From assembly GCF_040869045.1 (NCBI RefSeq), contig NC_090322.1:170266672-170330671 (forward strand): a stretch of DNA of 64,000 bases, given 5' to 3'. Of this stretch, positions 10,745 through 21,203 are shown piece by piece. The stretch is from Eurosta solidaginis (Eukaryota > Arthropoda > Insecta > Diptera > Tephritidae). The position numbers and the translations under genes are program-made. The notes below the pieces were generated by a model. That model saw nothing but the letters and a program-made list of their open reading frames with translations. It made no database searches and had not been told where the DNA came from. Within the stretch, counting starts at the first letter, position 1, and each line of letters opens with the position of its first letter.

Positions 10745-11235
10745 TGTCGTCTGAACTGCTTTATTTCCCAGGGGTTTCCCTAGTATGTGCCTTTGTGATT
10801 TTACATATGGACTGTGAGCATATGGAATGCTGCTAAGGCACCGTGCTTGGCTAGGTAGTCTGCCTGTTCATTACCTTCATGTTACTGATGCCCAGGAACT
10901 CAGCCTAACAAAACCCTGCTTGTGGCTCCAATATCATTTAACTCTCATGCAATCATACACTAGCCTAGAAGTAATTGTGTAGGATAGCAAGACACGTAAG
11001 GCCCAATATAATGGATTTCTGGCTGAAAAACAGAAGCGTAGCCTCCCATTGTCATCGATTGTTTGAAGTGCGGCCCATAGATGTCAGCTCCTCTTTTTCG
11101 GTCATCAAATTTTGATGCATCCGTGAACCTGATCTTTGGCCCAGGGCTAGTATGGTTTATGGGTTTCCCAAAGAGTTCTGTCCACAATGGACACTTTAAA
11201 GTTCTGTGAGATTCTGAGCATAGCGGCCACTCATC
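10745..11235 (-). pseudogene. LINE RNase H domain fossil
   Basis: On the minus strand the first half reads IRFTDASK, then GADIYGPHFKQSM, and ASVFQPEIHYIGP. These match RNase H positions of non-LTR elements: the catalytic Asp in TDASK and the Glu in FQPEI. Further on, another frame gives VPGHQ, a stop, then HEGNEQADYLAKHGALAAF, the last RNase H motif. The SDSQAA segment carrying another catalytic Asp is deleted or scrambled. There are frameshifts and a stop, so it is inactive. It belongs to the same LINE family as the fossil split by the hAT at 2064-3739. It lies within the long SLC41-like intron in the same orientation. Confidence 0.75.
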
Positions 11236-11264
11236 ACGTAGTTGCCAGACGGGATTTCGTATGC

Positions 11265-11480
11265 AGCAGATGAGAGAAGTAAATAAACAAATATTCGAGA
11301 AGGCTGTTTGCGAAGAGTCTAGAACTTGGGAGAAAGAGGCGAACTAGGCAACTGAGAGTATAAAAGCGGCGCAGTCGAAGTGATAATTTGATTTCAACAA
11401 TCTATACGTGAACTACGCGAATACATTAAATAGTGAAGATGTCCGATTAGAGCACAAATGTTATTTGAGAATTCAGTAGA
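11265..11480 (+). mobile_element. Fragment related to LTR family A
   Basis: The phrase GAGAGTATAAAAGCGGCGCAG (11358) is the TATA box context of the LTR-A copies, and AGGCAACTGAGAG just upstream also matches. The 3' half is diverged and the terminal CGTTACA is missing. The borders are approximate. Positions 11481-12570 contain nothing identified apart from a weak 12-bp inverted repeat (GCCATCTCACAT, 12128 and complement near 12520). Confidence 0.5.
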
Positions 11481-12570
11481 TTCGCAATAATAGACTAAAA
11501 CTTTTGATTGCATATATATTTTTGAATTGCTAAAAGTTCACTGACTCGCTGTATTATAAAAATTTTTATTGGTAAAAAGCAGTCAATGTGCATTAACGCA
11601 AGAACTTAAAGATAGACGAGTCATAAATATAAATTCAGGTACTTTACCGATTGCTAAGGTATTGTAAAGTGTGTAAGTATAGAGAAGGGAGTGTAATAAG
11701 TAAAATACTGTTATAAAATTGCAGTAAAATTTATACATGAGTAGATAACAAAAACAATACTTAACTCTGGGTAATACATTCCTTAAATATTTACATAGTA
11801 AAACAAAAAGTTATTGTCAAGTTATAATATATGGTTTCTGCAGCTATATGTAATAATAATATTGTACAACAAATAATAACTCTTTTTAATGCCAAGCAAC
11901 AATGCACTACCGAAAGTTCATCATGAGTATAGCATATTCCTAGAAAGAGCAATTTTCCAAGCTTTCCAAGTCTAGTGGGTGAAAGTTTTCAAAATTAGGC
12001 CATGAAAATATTAAAGCCCCATCACATAAGCAGTTTTCCAGATAGATGCGTTTAATACAATGTTGTGTACTATGAGTAGTTTGCACGTATTTTTATGGAG
12101 AATGGCAGATCGAGCGACACTAGCGCCATCTCACATGAAAAAGTAGCCATCTTCCAACTTTTGTTGCAAGTAAAGCATAAGAAGCAGAATTTGACATTTT
12201 ATTTGGCTAAGGGTGCTTTCACACTTTTCCCACTTGTTGGTACTTTTCTAAAAATTTTCGCAGTTAAAAACTGCAATTTAACAAATTAATAGAACGCAAC
12301 ATATGTTAGCAAGTAGTTTTAGTGAGAATATTTATAACAGTCCTTCGCTAAATTTTGTATGTGAATGGCAAGGCGAAATAAACTTTAATTGCCCAGTCTG
12401 AAGTTACATTGTTCGTTGATTGTGGCGAGGAATGCATAAGATTGCGTTGAGCGCAACTATAAGAAAAACTACATTGTGGCTCGACCTTTACGTATAAGAA
12501 GTATGAGCGCAGAGATGTGAGATGGCACAGCTTAAACCAAAACCAGGTCATGTGCAGTGTAAACAATTAG

Positions 12571-13545
12571 ATGGCCGAACACGGTCTTCAGCTGGCAACA
12601 GGAAAAAAGAAAAGGCGTATCCCCACTATCTTTAGCAAGACGGTGGGGCAACAGCAAATATAAACACGCACTTCAACGAAATATCTGGGGGTGAAGCGAG
12701 ACAGTAAGCTCAACTTCTCGGAGCACATACGAGGAGCCTGCGAAAGGGCTGCGTACATAATACCGATTTTAAGTAGATTATTGATAAACACAGGCGGTCC
12801 GCCATGTACAGGGATAATGCTTACATCAGCCTCGGATTCTTTACTCCTACACGGTGGAGAAATCTTGGCAGATGCAATGAAATACAGGAAGAACCGAATC
12901 GCATTCACAACGGTCCAACCCATAAGGGCGCTGCAAATAACTTCGGCTTACCGCACGGTTTCGACTGAAGCTGTCCTGGTCGTTTCGAAACCATACCGAT
13001 ATATTTTCTCGCTGAGGAAAGAAAAGAAGTATACGACAGCGGATCATAAGCGGGTAGATCTGCTATTGTCATACAGGTGCGACAAGAATCGATTCGACGC
13101 TGGCAAGAACAGTACCGTAGGAAAGTGGACCAATGAAATAATTCCTGAACTGAACCCATGGTTGAACCGACCACACGGAAATGTCGACTTTTACCTGACC
13201 CAATTTGTAACCAGGCACAGTTCCGCGATAAGACGATGTACGCCACACCTTCTCCGAATACGTGCACTTCGCCGAACAACGAAGGAGGGTAGAATAGATA
13301 CATGGCGATCTATCTCCGGGCAGTGTCATCAAAAACATGACTTGCCGAAGCGACTAGCTCGTTAGCGTGTGAGGAGCCGAAGTAGCAGGAGTAATGCTAA
13401 ACACGTTCCCAGGTACGGGGAACTGCTCGGACCGTGTTATTTTTTAGTGGGATTCCCCTCATGGAAGAAGGGAGGTCTACACTCGAAGAGTCTCGCAGTA
13501 AACTTAAATATCTTAGTCAGTGCATTTCCTCCACGAAACTTAAAA
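12571..13545 (+). pseudogene. R1-clade LINE fossil, 5'-truncated
   Basis: The frame 12691-13365 and its upstream extension match the minus-strand R1 element at 22886-25166 along their length: MAEHGLQLAT at the start, then KLNFSEHIRGACERAA, MKYRKNRIAFTTVQ, SAYRTVSTEAVLVV, and RPHGNVDFYLTQFVT. The reverse transcriptase catalytic core is absent because of 5' truncation, and the C-terminal Cys-His knuckle is lost by frameshift. The 3' untranslated part (13370-13540) matches the reverse complement of 22912-23100, including CATGGAAGAAGGGAGG and TTTCCTCCACGAAAC. It lies in the SLC41-like intron, antisense to the gene. 13546-14213 has nothing recognisable. Confidence 0.85.
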
Positions 13546-14213
13546 AGGATAAAAGAAAGGTAGTGAATGTTTTATAATAGGCTGTTACGATGACCATTTT
13601 GTCATTCCTTAATATATTCCTGTTTGGCCCATTGTGTATCAAGCAAAATATGTGGACAAAAGTGCTGATGATTTGATTTGAGAAAGATGATGTACTTATC
13701 ATTTATTATGACGACAAATCTTTATGACGGCGTAATCTTTCAAGAGCCAACAAACTGCGAAGACACCTCAATATTGGAGTGAAGTGTTGGGCTTTTCGAA
13801 ACATGGCAGTACAATATCAAAATATTTTAAATTAAACCGATATTTCTTCCATACTCAGGGGTATTTATAAATAGTTTTTAAAAGGCTGTCCCTACTTGTC
13901 CGCAAAATTCAGTCGAAAATAGCCACTTCCTTTTTAAAAATATCATGCCTGAAACTTTCCCCTCAAACCGAGATGTAGTAAAATGTAAAGTTTTTACAGG
14001 ATGAAAGTTCGATGTAGTTTAAATCACAAATCTCACTGAAAGTCTAACAGGCCGACCTCACAACGTCTTTGATGAGATTTGATCAGCTATGTAGGATGCC
14101 CTCATAAGCCTAAGCAAGATTCCATTCGTAAGCATTGGAAGTTTAATTTGGCTAGGTGGCTCAGATGTGAAAAAAAGCGAGTTTATCGCTCTAAATATTA
14201 CATGAGTATATAT

Positions 14214-14689
14214 TGTGACAAATATTAGCATCACTAAGCGATACTATCATCACCAAGCCGATACTAAGCAGCCACTCGTATGTACGTAAACAAATCAATT
14301 ATCATTTACACACATGCATACAAGACAGCATGTCATCTTCAGGCGCCGTAGTACTCACATATACACACGCATATAGCTACAAACTACAAATATACATGTA
14401 TATGATTGGTAACCAAGCATGAAGTTCACGAAATTACTAGACCTTAGGAGAAATGGGTGAACGAGGAAACCGAGCGTATAAAAGCAGCGCAAGCTGAGGC
14501 ATGACTAATCAGTTTTGATTTAAGCACGCTATTGGTTGTGAAGTATAAGTGTTATTGTGAAGTACTTTCAAAGTAGTCTAATAAAGATCTTTTGTATTAT
14601 TGAATATTGGAGTGATTTATTCAACAGTTTAGCGATTCGAACGTTAGCAGAATGTTTGGAATAAGCGGATTTTCCCTAAATTCGTTACA
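14214..14689 (+). mobile_element. Solo LTR, family LTR-A, with ATAT target duplication
   Basis: The LTR starts TGTGACAAATATTAG and ends CTAAATTCGTTACA, giving TGT...ACA termini. ATAT flanks both sides (14210-14213 and 14690-14693), a 4-bp duplication as made by many Gypsy-type integrases. A TATA box lies in GCGTATAAAAGCAGCGCAAG (about 14474). No internal domain remains, so this is a solo LTR from recombination. It lies about 200 bp downstream of exon 1 in the SLC41-like intron, antisense to the gene. Confidence 0.85.
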
Positions 14690-14891
14690 ATATGAAACAG
14701 TCTGTGGTGCAAATTTTGAAAGTTCCATCGGCTATAAAAAAGATGAAAACGGGTAGTATGACTATTTTTTTGAACCAAAAATCTTCTACTTTTGATGAAC
14801 TCTTAAAAGTTGTTATATGGGTTTTTTGATTCACAACGAAATTATTAAAAAAAAAAAAATTGTTTCGTGTACGTTTGGGTTTATAACTCAC

Positions 14892-15435
14892 CGTTTCCAT
14901 AAATCGTAAATAATCTTAATTTATCATCCGCACATTGTTGCTGATCTTTTTGTAGTTGTTGATGTTGTTTTTGGTTTTGTTGTTGTTGTTGTTGTGTTAT
15001 TGATGATTGTGGCAATGATGGCACTGTCAATGTCAATGGCAATGTATAACGATATTGTCCATGTGGCACACCATTATTACTTATATAATACGGTGCATTG
15101 TCATTTATGTTGTTATTGTTATTGGATTTGTGTTTACTTAATGAACGTACATTTAATTCATTATTTCTTAAAATTAATTCATCATCATTATTATTTGTGT
15201 GTTGGTGTTTGGAATTGTTGGTAATATTTATGTTGTTGATTCCAAAATCGAGACTATCGCAGATATTTGTTGTTGCAGTTGGTGGAGTTAATTGCGGTGT
15301 TTGGCAGCCATTCGTGATGATTTCAGTGTTGGATAAATTTGAAAAATAATTTTTGTGTTTGTTGTTGGGCAACAAAGACAAATGCGGACGCGACGGCGAC
15401 TGCTTCTCCTTTTGCTGCTTAGTTGGTGATGACAT
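14892..15435 (-). CDS. SLC41-like magnesium transporter, first coding exon
   Basis: An ATG at 15435 opens 181 codons plus one base, ending at a consensus donor AACG|GTGAGT (GT at 14891-14890). The leftover base and the two-base start of exon 2 form one Asp codon, so the two exons fit in phase. The encoded region is a soluble, low-complexity leader: Lys/Pro/Ser-rich at the start (MSSPTKQQKEKQSPSR), then Asn-rich stretches and a Gln run from about residue 147 (QQQQQQ, then QKQHQQLQKDQQQ). Long N-terminal cytoplasmic tails of this kind precede the membrane domain of SLC41 proteins in insects; this last point is inference. The ATG is the first in frame. No stops or frameshifts are present. Without the exon 2 match the exon alone would be unassignable. 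Confidence 0.7.
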
Positions 15436-16340
15436 TTTATTGAATTTATTTTTTTTATAATTTATTATTTCTAGTTTAAGTTATTTTTTTTTTATTTAAA
15501 ATATTTTATAGTTAAAATTATTTTTTACCTAAACCACTTTTTTATTTAAAAAAATCTTTTTAGCTTTTTTCAATATTTTTCAATTTGTAAAAATTTTTTG
15601 AAAAAAAAACGACGCCACGAATTTTTGTTTAAGCTTTCAATTTAATTAATATAATTAAATAAATTTTTGCTAATATAAATAGATAATTTAAAATTCTTTT
15701 TTAAGCGGTGAAAATTTTAAAATAATACTTAATTTTTTTCCCATTTTAGTTATTTAAATTTAGTCGCACAATTTAGATAGAACAAACAATTTGTTTAGAT
15801 TTAACACAGAAACGCAAATTTTATTTCTATTAAAAAAAATTCAATTTGCCTGAAGTCCCATGTATTGCAAGTTCAAGCCCAATTTTTTTTAAGTTTAAAT
15901 TCTTTTTTACAATTACAAAAACTACAAAATTGGTTGGCCAATTTTCCTTATAAAGCAGTTTACATTATATCGCGCATTAACATGAATTCACACTAAATTA
16001 TCTAAATTAAAAAAAGAAATAATGATATCACACGCAATTATTTTTAACTGAAATAATTTGTAATTCTTTTTTTAGTTAAAAAATATTATTTTATAATATT
16101 TTTATTATTTATATATATAATGCAGCTGCACGCATAAACAGCTCGTGAATCTGTTATCGTTTGGTTTACATCTTCGTAGCGTTTTCGTGGGCGTGTCTCT
16201 TGCTCGTAGCCGTTCGTAGACAAAGCGCGCAGAGACACGATAAGCGTGGGAATTACGAAGTAATAGACGAACCGTATTTAAACCTATTTTGTACAGGCTT
16301 TCTTGCACTCCTCCTCTGCTGCTGATGAATTTGTAAATTG
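15436..16340 (-). promoter_or_regulatory. Probable 5' untranslated region and promoter of the SLC41-like gene
   Basis: Directly upstream of the first exon is a very AT-rich stretch (15436-16100), followed by a clearly more GC- and CpG-containing patch at about 16125-16310 (CTCGTAGCCGTTCGTAGACA, GCGTTTTCGTGGGCGTGTC). A change of this kind upstream of a fly gene is often the promoter. No convincing TATA-initiator pair was found, and transcript evidence would be needed to place the start. Confidence 0.3.
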
Positions 16341-16904
16341 TTGTTGTTGTTATGTTAAATGTGGTTTGTAAAATATTTTAAATTAAACTTGAATATCGTG
16401 TGTGAGAAATGTGCTGTTGGTATTGTTGTTGTTATTTATGTGAAAATTAATTTGGTAAGTCTATGTAATAGAACCAGACCGCTCTTTAAATGTATTTTCT
16501 ATGATTTTATCTTTTTTTGTTTCGTTTTGGCCTTTATTCTGTTCGCGCAACAGAAATGCCTCTTTGGCTTTAGTCACCGGACCGTTGATATGGCTAAAAG
16601 AAATAGATTAGAACCAGAAAAGAAAAACGTTGATTTTACGGGCTCACACTGTTTTGTTTTTTTTTTGTTTCCAAACAAAACTCGTTTTTTGAGTTTTTCG
16701 CATATAAATAAAAAAAAAAAAAAATAACAGTTTGCACATTTTTGCTTTTTCAATACCTTTTTCTCTAAAACAATAATTATACTAATTAATGTCAAAATTT
16801 GATGTTTATAAGAAATTGTGTTTAAGAAAGAGAAGCTAGAGAGGTAAAAGAGTAAAAAAAAAAACGCTTGTGAAATAAATCCCAGGAAATGTAAGAGTGT
16901 GACA

Positions 16905-17553
16905 GGATAAGTTAGGTTAGGTTGAACTGGCCGGTCCGTGAGGAGCTCATTTTGAATGAGCCCATAGTGTCACCAGAAGTTTGTTTAACAACTAAACTGA
17001 AAATCCCTATCAAAAACCAGGACATTTATAATAAAAAAACTCGTCGTCTTAGCAAATACCAGGAGCTTCCTAGGACCTGCTATGCCATTTGCTGCTTGTA
17101 AATATAAAAGATGTATTTTTAAAAAAACTGAGGTCTCAGCCTGACGAACGCAGCGCACGAGCACAAAATATGCCGGACTTCCTACATCTGCTATCTCTGA
17201 TAACATCTAATTTGAAAGCATGTGCCGACAGCATGCAAAGTTCAGTCAGAATACCCACAATGAGCCTATCTTTTCAATTATAAGAGTTACTTTGTTAGTC
17301 CAAGGTTGTAAAACCTGTACATGATCTTCAACACTTTGCATCTCTCGCCTAATCTTAATGCGGCGTCTGCGGTGCAAGCTTCGTGGGATACACCCTTTTC
17401 AGCTAGCTCATCCGCCTTTTCTTTCCCATTTATTGCCATATGGCCTGGAAGAATGCGCAGTTCTACGGAGGGGGGGGGGGGGGGGGGGGGGGAATTAGGT
17501 GACATTCCCGAGGTCGAGAAATCCGAATTTGCTTCAGAAATTAAAATATACAC
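16905..17553 (-). pseudogene. LINE RNase H fragment with 3' untranslated end
   Basis: The minus-strand frame 17287-17553 contains LPGHMAINGKEKADELAEKG, the last RNase H motif (His, Asn-Lys-Glu-Lys-Ala-Asp) of LINE RNase H domains. Upstream of it is a run of about 25 G on the plus strand (17469-17492), which breaks any longer frame. Downstream, 17285-16905 is a 3' end that matches 55886-56172, both finishing in AGTTCAACCTAACCTAAC. So the two loci belong to one LINE family. Inactive. Confidence 0.75.
17469..17492 (+). repeat. Poly-G tract
   Basis: An uninterrupted run of more than 20 G is present in otherwise AT-rich sequence. Such a run can form stacked G structures and is prone to length error in sequencing, so the exact length should not be trusted. 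Positions 17554-18029 hold nothing recognisable. Confidence 0.9.
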
Positions 17554-18029
17554 TTATTGAAATCATTCTACGTTCAGAAATTGTTTATGCCTATTATCTA
17601 TTTTCAAATTCTAAGATTACGATGATTTTGCTGGCTGGGAAGACATTTGGGCTTAAATCTTATTTTGTAAGTAGTGTGTATTATTCTTTGTCCTTTTTCT
17701 TTTAAAGTTTAATAGCAGCCGATAGGCTTCATCGATTTTGACAATTCAAGCACCAATTTACTTGTAATTAAAAACTCCTTAAGAGCACATTTTTTATTTC
17801 TGTGAAATAAATTTCTATTTTTAAAATTGTTGCGAAAACCGTGCAAAAAAAAATTGTTCTGGAGCCATTTTTGCACGCAAGGAAAACCACATACGCAAAG
17901 TTTTACTCTCTATGATATTCCGTTGAGAGAAAAAATGGCCCGAAGTATTGATGCTAATCAGCATTAGTGGTGTTGTGAATCAAAGCTGAAAGTATGTTTG
18001 TGTTTAAGGAACACGCTATTAAACAGGTG

Positions 18030-18389
18030 GCAACCGTGGTGTGATGGTAGCGTGTTCCGCCTACCACACCGAATGCCCCGGGTTAACACCCCGGGCAAAT
18101 AACGTCAAAATTTTAGAAATAAGGTTTTTCAATTAGAAGAAAATTTTTCTAAGCGGGGTCACCCCTCGGCAGTGTTTGACAAGCACTCCGAGTGTATTTC
18201 TGCCATGAAAAGCTCTCAGTGAAAACTCATCTGCCTTGCAGATGCCGTTTGGAGTCGGCATAAAACATGTAGGTCCCGTCCGGCCAATTTGTAGGAAAAA
18301 ATAAAAAGGAGCACGACGCAAATTGGAAGAGAAGCTCGGCCTAAAAACTCTTCGGAGGTTATCGCGCCTTACATTTATTTATTTTTTTT
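18030..18389 (+). mobile_element. tRNA-derived SINE, copy 3 of 3, with target duplication
   Basis: This is the best preserved SINE copy. The head carries GTGGTGTGATGGTAGCGTG (A-box-like) and GGGTTAACACCCCGGG (degenerate B-box). The body shows GATGCCGTTTGGAGTCGGCA, GGAGCACGACGC and the 3' end GCGCCTTACATTTATTTATT. Flanks ATTAAACAGGTG (18018-18029) and ATTAAATAGGTG (18390-18401) form a 12-bp target duplication with one mismatch, so both ends are fixed. From 18402 to 18699 I see only AT-rich sequence. Confidence 0.9.
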
Positions 18390-18699
18390 ATTAAATAGGT
18401 GTTTAGTTTGAACTGGTTTTTAGTTCATTTGAATTTAAAAACCAATCAAAAGAACAGTAGCACAGACTGTATTTGCATATAAATTTTATGTAAATACACA
18501 AAGTTATGTGGAAATAAAAATTAAAAAAATAGTTTTAAATTAATATCATAACTAAAAATAAAATAAAGATTTATAAAACTAGTTTCCTTATTTATTGCGA
18601 TTTTTTAACAAAAGTTTGGTAAACTGTAACAGATTTGCCTTAAAGTCAACTGTTTAAATAAATAAATTTGTGACTTGAGCGGATGCATTCCACAAAATT

Positions 18700-19600
18700 G
18701 ACTTCGACAACACGAAGGTCCGTTGTGATACCACATACACCAAAAATAACGGTGACTTAGATCTAGCTACTTAGAGAATCGTTGGGTAGCAACGATAAAG
18801 CTCCGAATGATACCAATCTCAACTTTGGATAAATCCTCGAGAGATGCAAGTGAGTCGCGATCGAAGTACTTTCGCCTAGTTCTGGCAAAAGCTGGGAAAT
18901 CAAGCATAAAGGGTTTTGGTGATTCCATCTCATCATCCTCTATACAGCTGCAGCATGATGGAGTTTCCAGTATATTGAGACGTACCGCATGGATACCCAT
19001 GGGACAGTGCCCTGTCAAAACCCCAATCACCATTGATAGTTGAGCCTTAGTGAACCCAATTATTTCAGCAGACCTCCTGCCATCCACTTTCGGCAAGAAA
19101 GATCTTGCTGCCCTGCAAGACGTGGTGTCCGCCCAACGTCTGCTGAGCTGACTCGAGGCCCAGCTATGGAGGAGCAATCCACAGGTGACCAGCGGGATCC
19201 CGAAATCCCTACAGCCATCTTCATCCGGTTCAGTTGTACTGATGCGGGCTAAGAGATCCGCTTGACAGTTACCCGGGATATCACCATGGCCCGGGACCCA
19301 GATAATCTTAATTGTAAAACATTCGATGCAATCGCAAGCGAGGTCAGGCACTCCCAGACCACCCTCGATCGCACTCTAGTTGAGCTCAAGGTATTAATAG
19401 CCGCTTGGCTATCAGAGTAGATGTTAAATTCCCTAACCGTAGTAGCACTGGATAGCATGCCATCCACCGCATCCTTACTCGCAGCAACTTCCGTTTGGAA
19501 TACACTGCAGTGATCAGCCAACTTAAACTTGCGCTGCGCCTTACATCTAGCTCTTGACTTACTTCTCAAATAATGAAAAGCTCGCTAGCCAAATTAAAGA
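18700..19600 (-). pseudogene. LINE RNase H domain, C-terminal zinc cluster and 3' end
   Basis: Two overlapping minus-strand frames (19249-19569 and 18767-19351) carry consecutive parts of RNase H: FQTEVAA (catalytic Glu), FNIYSDSQAAI (catalytic Asp), and, after a frameshift near 19330, IIWVPGHGDIPGNCQADLLA (final catalytic region). A C-terminal segment follows: LTGHCPMGIHAVRLNILET and a Cys-rich CCSCIEDDEMESPKPFM, then PAFARTRRKYF. The first catalytic Asp region is missing. The layout matches the plus-strand fragment at 4911-5410. The element is 5'-truncated and frameshifted. I- or LOA-like clade is inferred. Confidence 0.85.
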
Positions 19601-19689
19601 AGGCAGCATTTACTTTTAAAATACCACGGATATGATTCGAAAACAGTCTTGGACTTGTAAAATAAAATGGTGCTCTTTTGACAGATGAT

Positions 19690-19737
19690 TAATATATATA
19701 TGATTAATATATATTAATATATATATATATATTTATA

Positions 19738-19790
<53 letters not shown>

Positions 19791-19800
19791 ATAAATCTAT
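19690..19800. repeat. (AT)n microsatellite
   Basis: About 110 bases are almost pure AT dinucleotide with short TTATAATAAAT interruptions repeated twice. It lies directly beside the left end of a HINE-like element at 19805. Confidence 0.9.
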
Positions 19801-19804
19801 TTAA

Positions 19805-20242
19805 AACAAGTTTAAGTTCGGGTGAAACCGAACATTACATACCCAGCTGTACACTTGAAATGCTGTTGTTGTTTGTTTTGTGTGTTTAATAGTGTTACAA
19901 GGCTGCGCAATAATACATATACATACGGTTCCATTCTGAACAAATTTTTCTTCGATTTATGGCTCCCGAAACATAGAAAATTGCTTAGTCATATAAGGGG
20001 TGGTTCCACGCCCATTTTTTTTTTAAGTTCAAGTTTTTCCTATATATAGTTATAAATCCACTTGGGAAATGAAATGCCATTGATATAAAGCAAAGATATA
20101 GCTTATTTTTTTCGTTCACGAATCTTTTAAAATCGATTTTTCTTCAAAGCATTCCTTATAGTAAAGGCAATCTCTCTGCCGAATTTTGTTACGATAGGTT
20201 TAGCGATATTTGATTTATGATTAATAATATTTTAAATTTTTT
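19805..20242 (-). mobile_element. HINE-like element copy C, 3' half
   Basis: The segment begins with the 3' hairpin GTTCGGGTGAAACCGAAC (about 19816-19833) and the subterminal inverted repeat TACCCAGCTGTAC, and follows the minus-strand copy at 47450-48578 (shared ATGGCTCCCGAAACATAGAA, ATAAATCCACTTGGGAAATG, TTACGATAGGTTTA) up to about 20242. There the match stops; it resumes at about 26945 and ends at 27336 with GTACAGCTGGGTA. So a 6.7-kb block interrupts this copy. Non-coding. Confidence 0.75.
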
Positions 20243-20492
20243 AAGCTATTGCATAGATTTTATCGCGGGATTGGTGACTAAATCAAAAAAAACCGTAACG
20301 GATATTTGTCAAAAAAGATCCGAAAAGGCTCGAAAAGATTCGAAAACGTTCGTAAAGGTGCGGTGTTAGCAACAGGCCAAATACATAATATTGGATCTCT
20401 ATCATAATCAGCGGTGGGCAGGTTACCAAATTGAGAATGTGTTAGTAAACACGAACGCGTAGCGAGCACGAAAGCAAAATCAATTATTTATT

Positions 20493-20604
20493 AGTTTGAT
20501 TTCAATGCTTGAACGGTGAATATGTGTCACACGCACTCGTTGGTACTCTGTTTTAAGCCTGCGTGCGACACTTCTTCACCGTACGACCATCGAAATCAAA
20601 CTAA
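20493..20604. repeat. Short imperfect hairpin repeat
   Basis: The arms TAGTTTGATTTC...ACGGTGAA...GTGTCACACGC and GCGTGCGACAC...TTCACCGT...GAAATCAAACTA are reverse complements over about 45 bases each with a short centre. It could be a small MITE or the core of one. It is part of the 6.7-kb block between the HINE halves. Confidence 0.5.
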
Positions 20605-20749
20605 AAGAGATGTTGTTGATTTTCAAGAAGTAGCCATTGTGCTATCGCTTATCGTAAACTTATATGGTCGCTTACAAGCCAACCTAATAAAACCGCACTG
20701 CGTTTTTTTAGCGCACGCAAACAACCGACGTTTTTTGCCCTAACCCAAA

Positions 20750-20985
20750 TAAAGCCGGAGTCATTGGTGCCGTATGTCGTATTGCTGTATCAGTATCCCT
20801 AACGTAATCAGCTGTTTATGGTTACGACGGTAAACCAAAACCCAATTGGTTGGCTACGATAGGGTTACGACCTTAGCGGCACCAATAATCGATTGCATTG
20901 ATTCTCATAAGGTTGGTCGAATCAGCTGTTAAAAGGTTACCGATACGGTTACCGATAAAGCACCAATGTCTCCAGCTTAAGCATG
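20750..20985. mobile_element. Palindromic MITE
   Basis: The ends AAGCCGGAGTCATTGGTGC and GCACCAATGTCTCCAGCTT are inverted repeats. The interior also pairs (AATCAGCTGTTTATGGTTACG with GGTCGAATCAGCTGTTAAAA in opposite order, and CCAATTGGTTGG at the centre side). It is about 236 bp, with no coding sequence. I recall similar sequences as common in tephritid genomes, but cannot verify this. Confidence 0.6.
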
Positions 20986-21203
20986 CGTTGCGACAATGTA
21001 AAGCATGTGTGCAAACGTCAAATCTAAATGTCACGCAGAACAAAAATTGGAAATCGAGTTAGGTTTTCACGCAGCAAATTCAATTTGAGTTGCTCTCATA
21101 CAAGTTGTATGTGCATGAGACATTTTTGACAGAAAATGACTTGCGTGCGTTTATATTAGGTTGGCTTGTTAGCAGGTGCTAAGCTCACGCCCACCCCGGA
21201 TCA

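Noticed and set aside
12119..12530. MITE suggested by GCCATCTCACAT and its complement ~400 bases apart
   Set aside because: Only 12 bases pair, with no clear target duplication or second copy in the window.
16105..16308. 67-codon minus-strand frame upstream of the SLC41-like exon 1
   Set aside because: No recognisable protein features and no splice link; the CpG-containing patch is better explained as promoter or 5' untranslated sequence.
16911..16925. TTAGGTTAGG, the insect telomere-type repeat (also near 56155-56167)
   Set aside because: Only two units, at the shared 3' end of a LINE family in both places; not a telomere tract.
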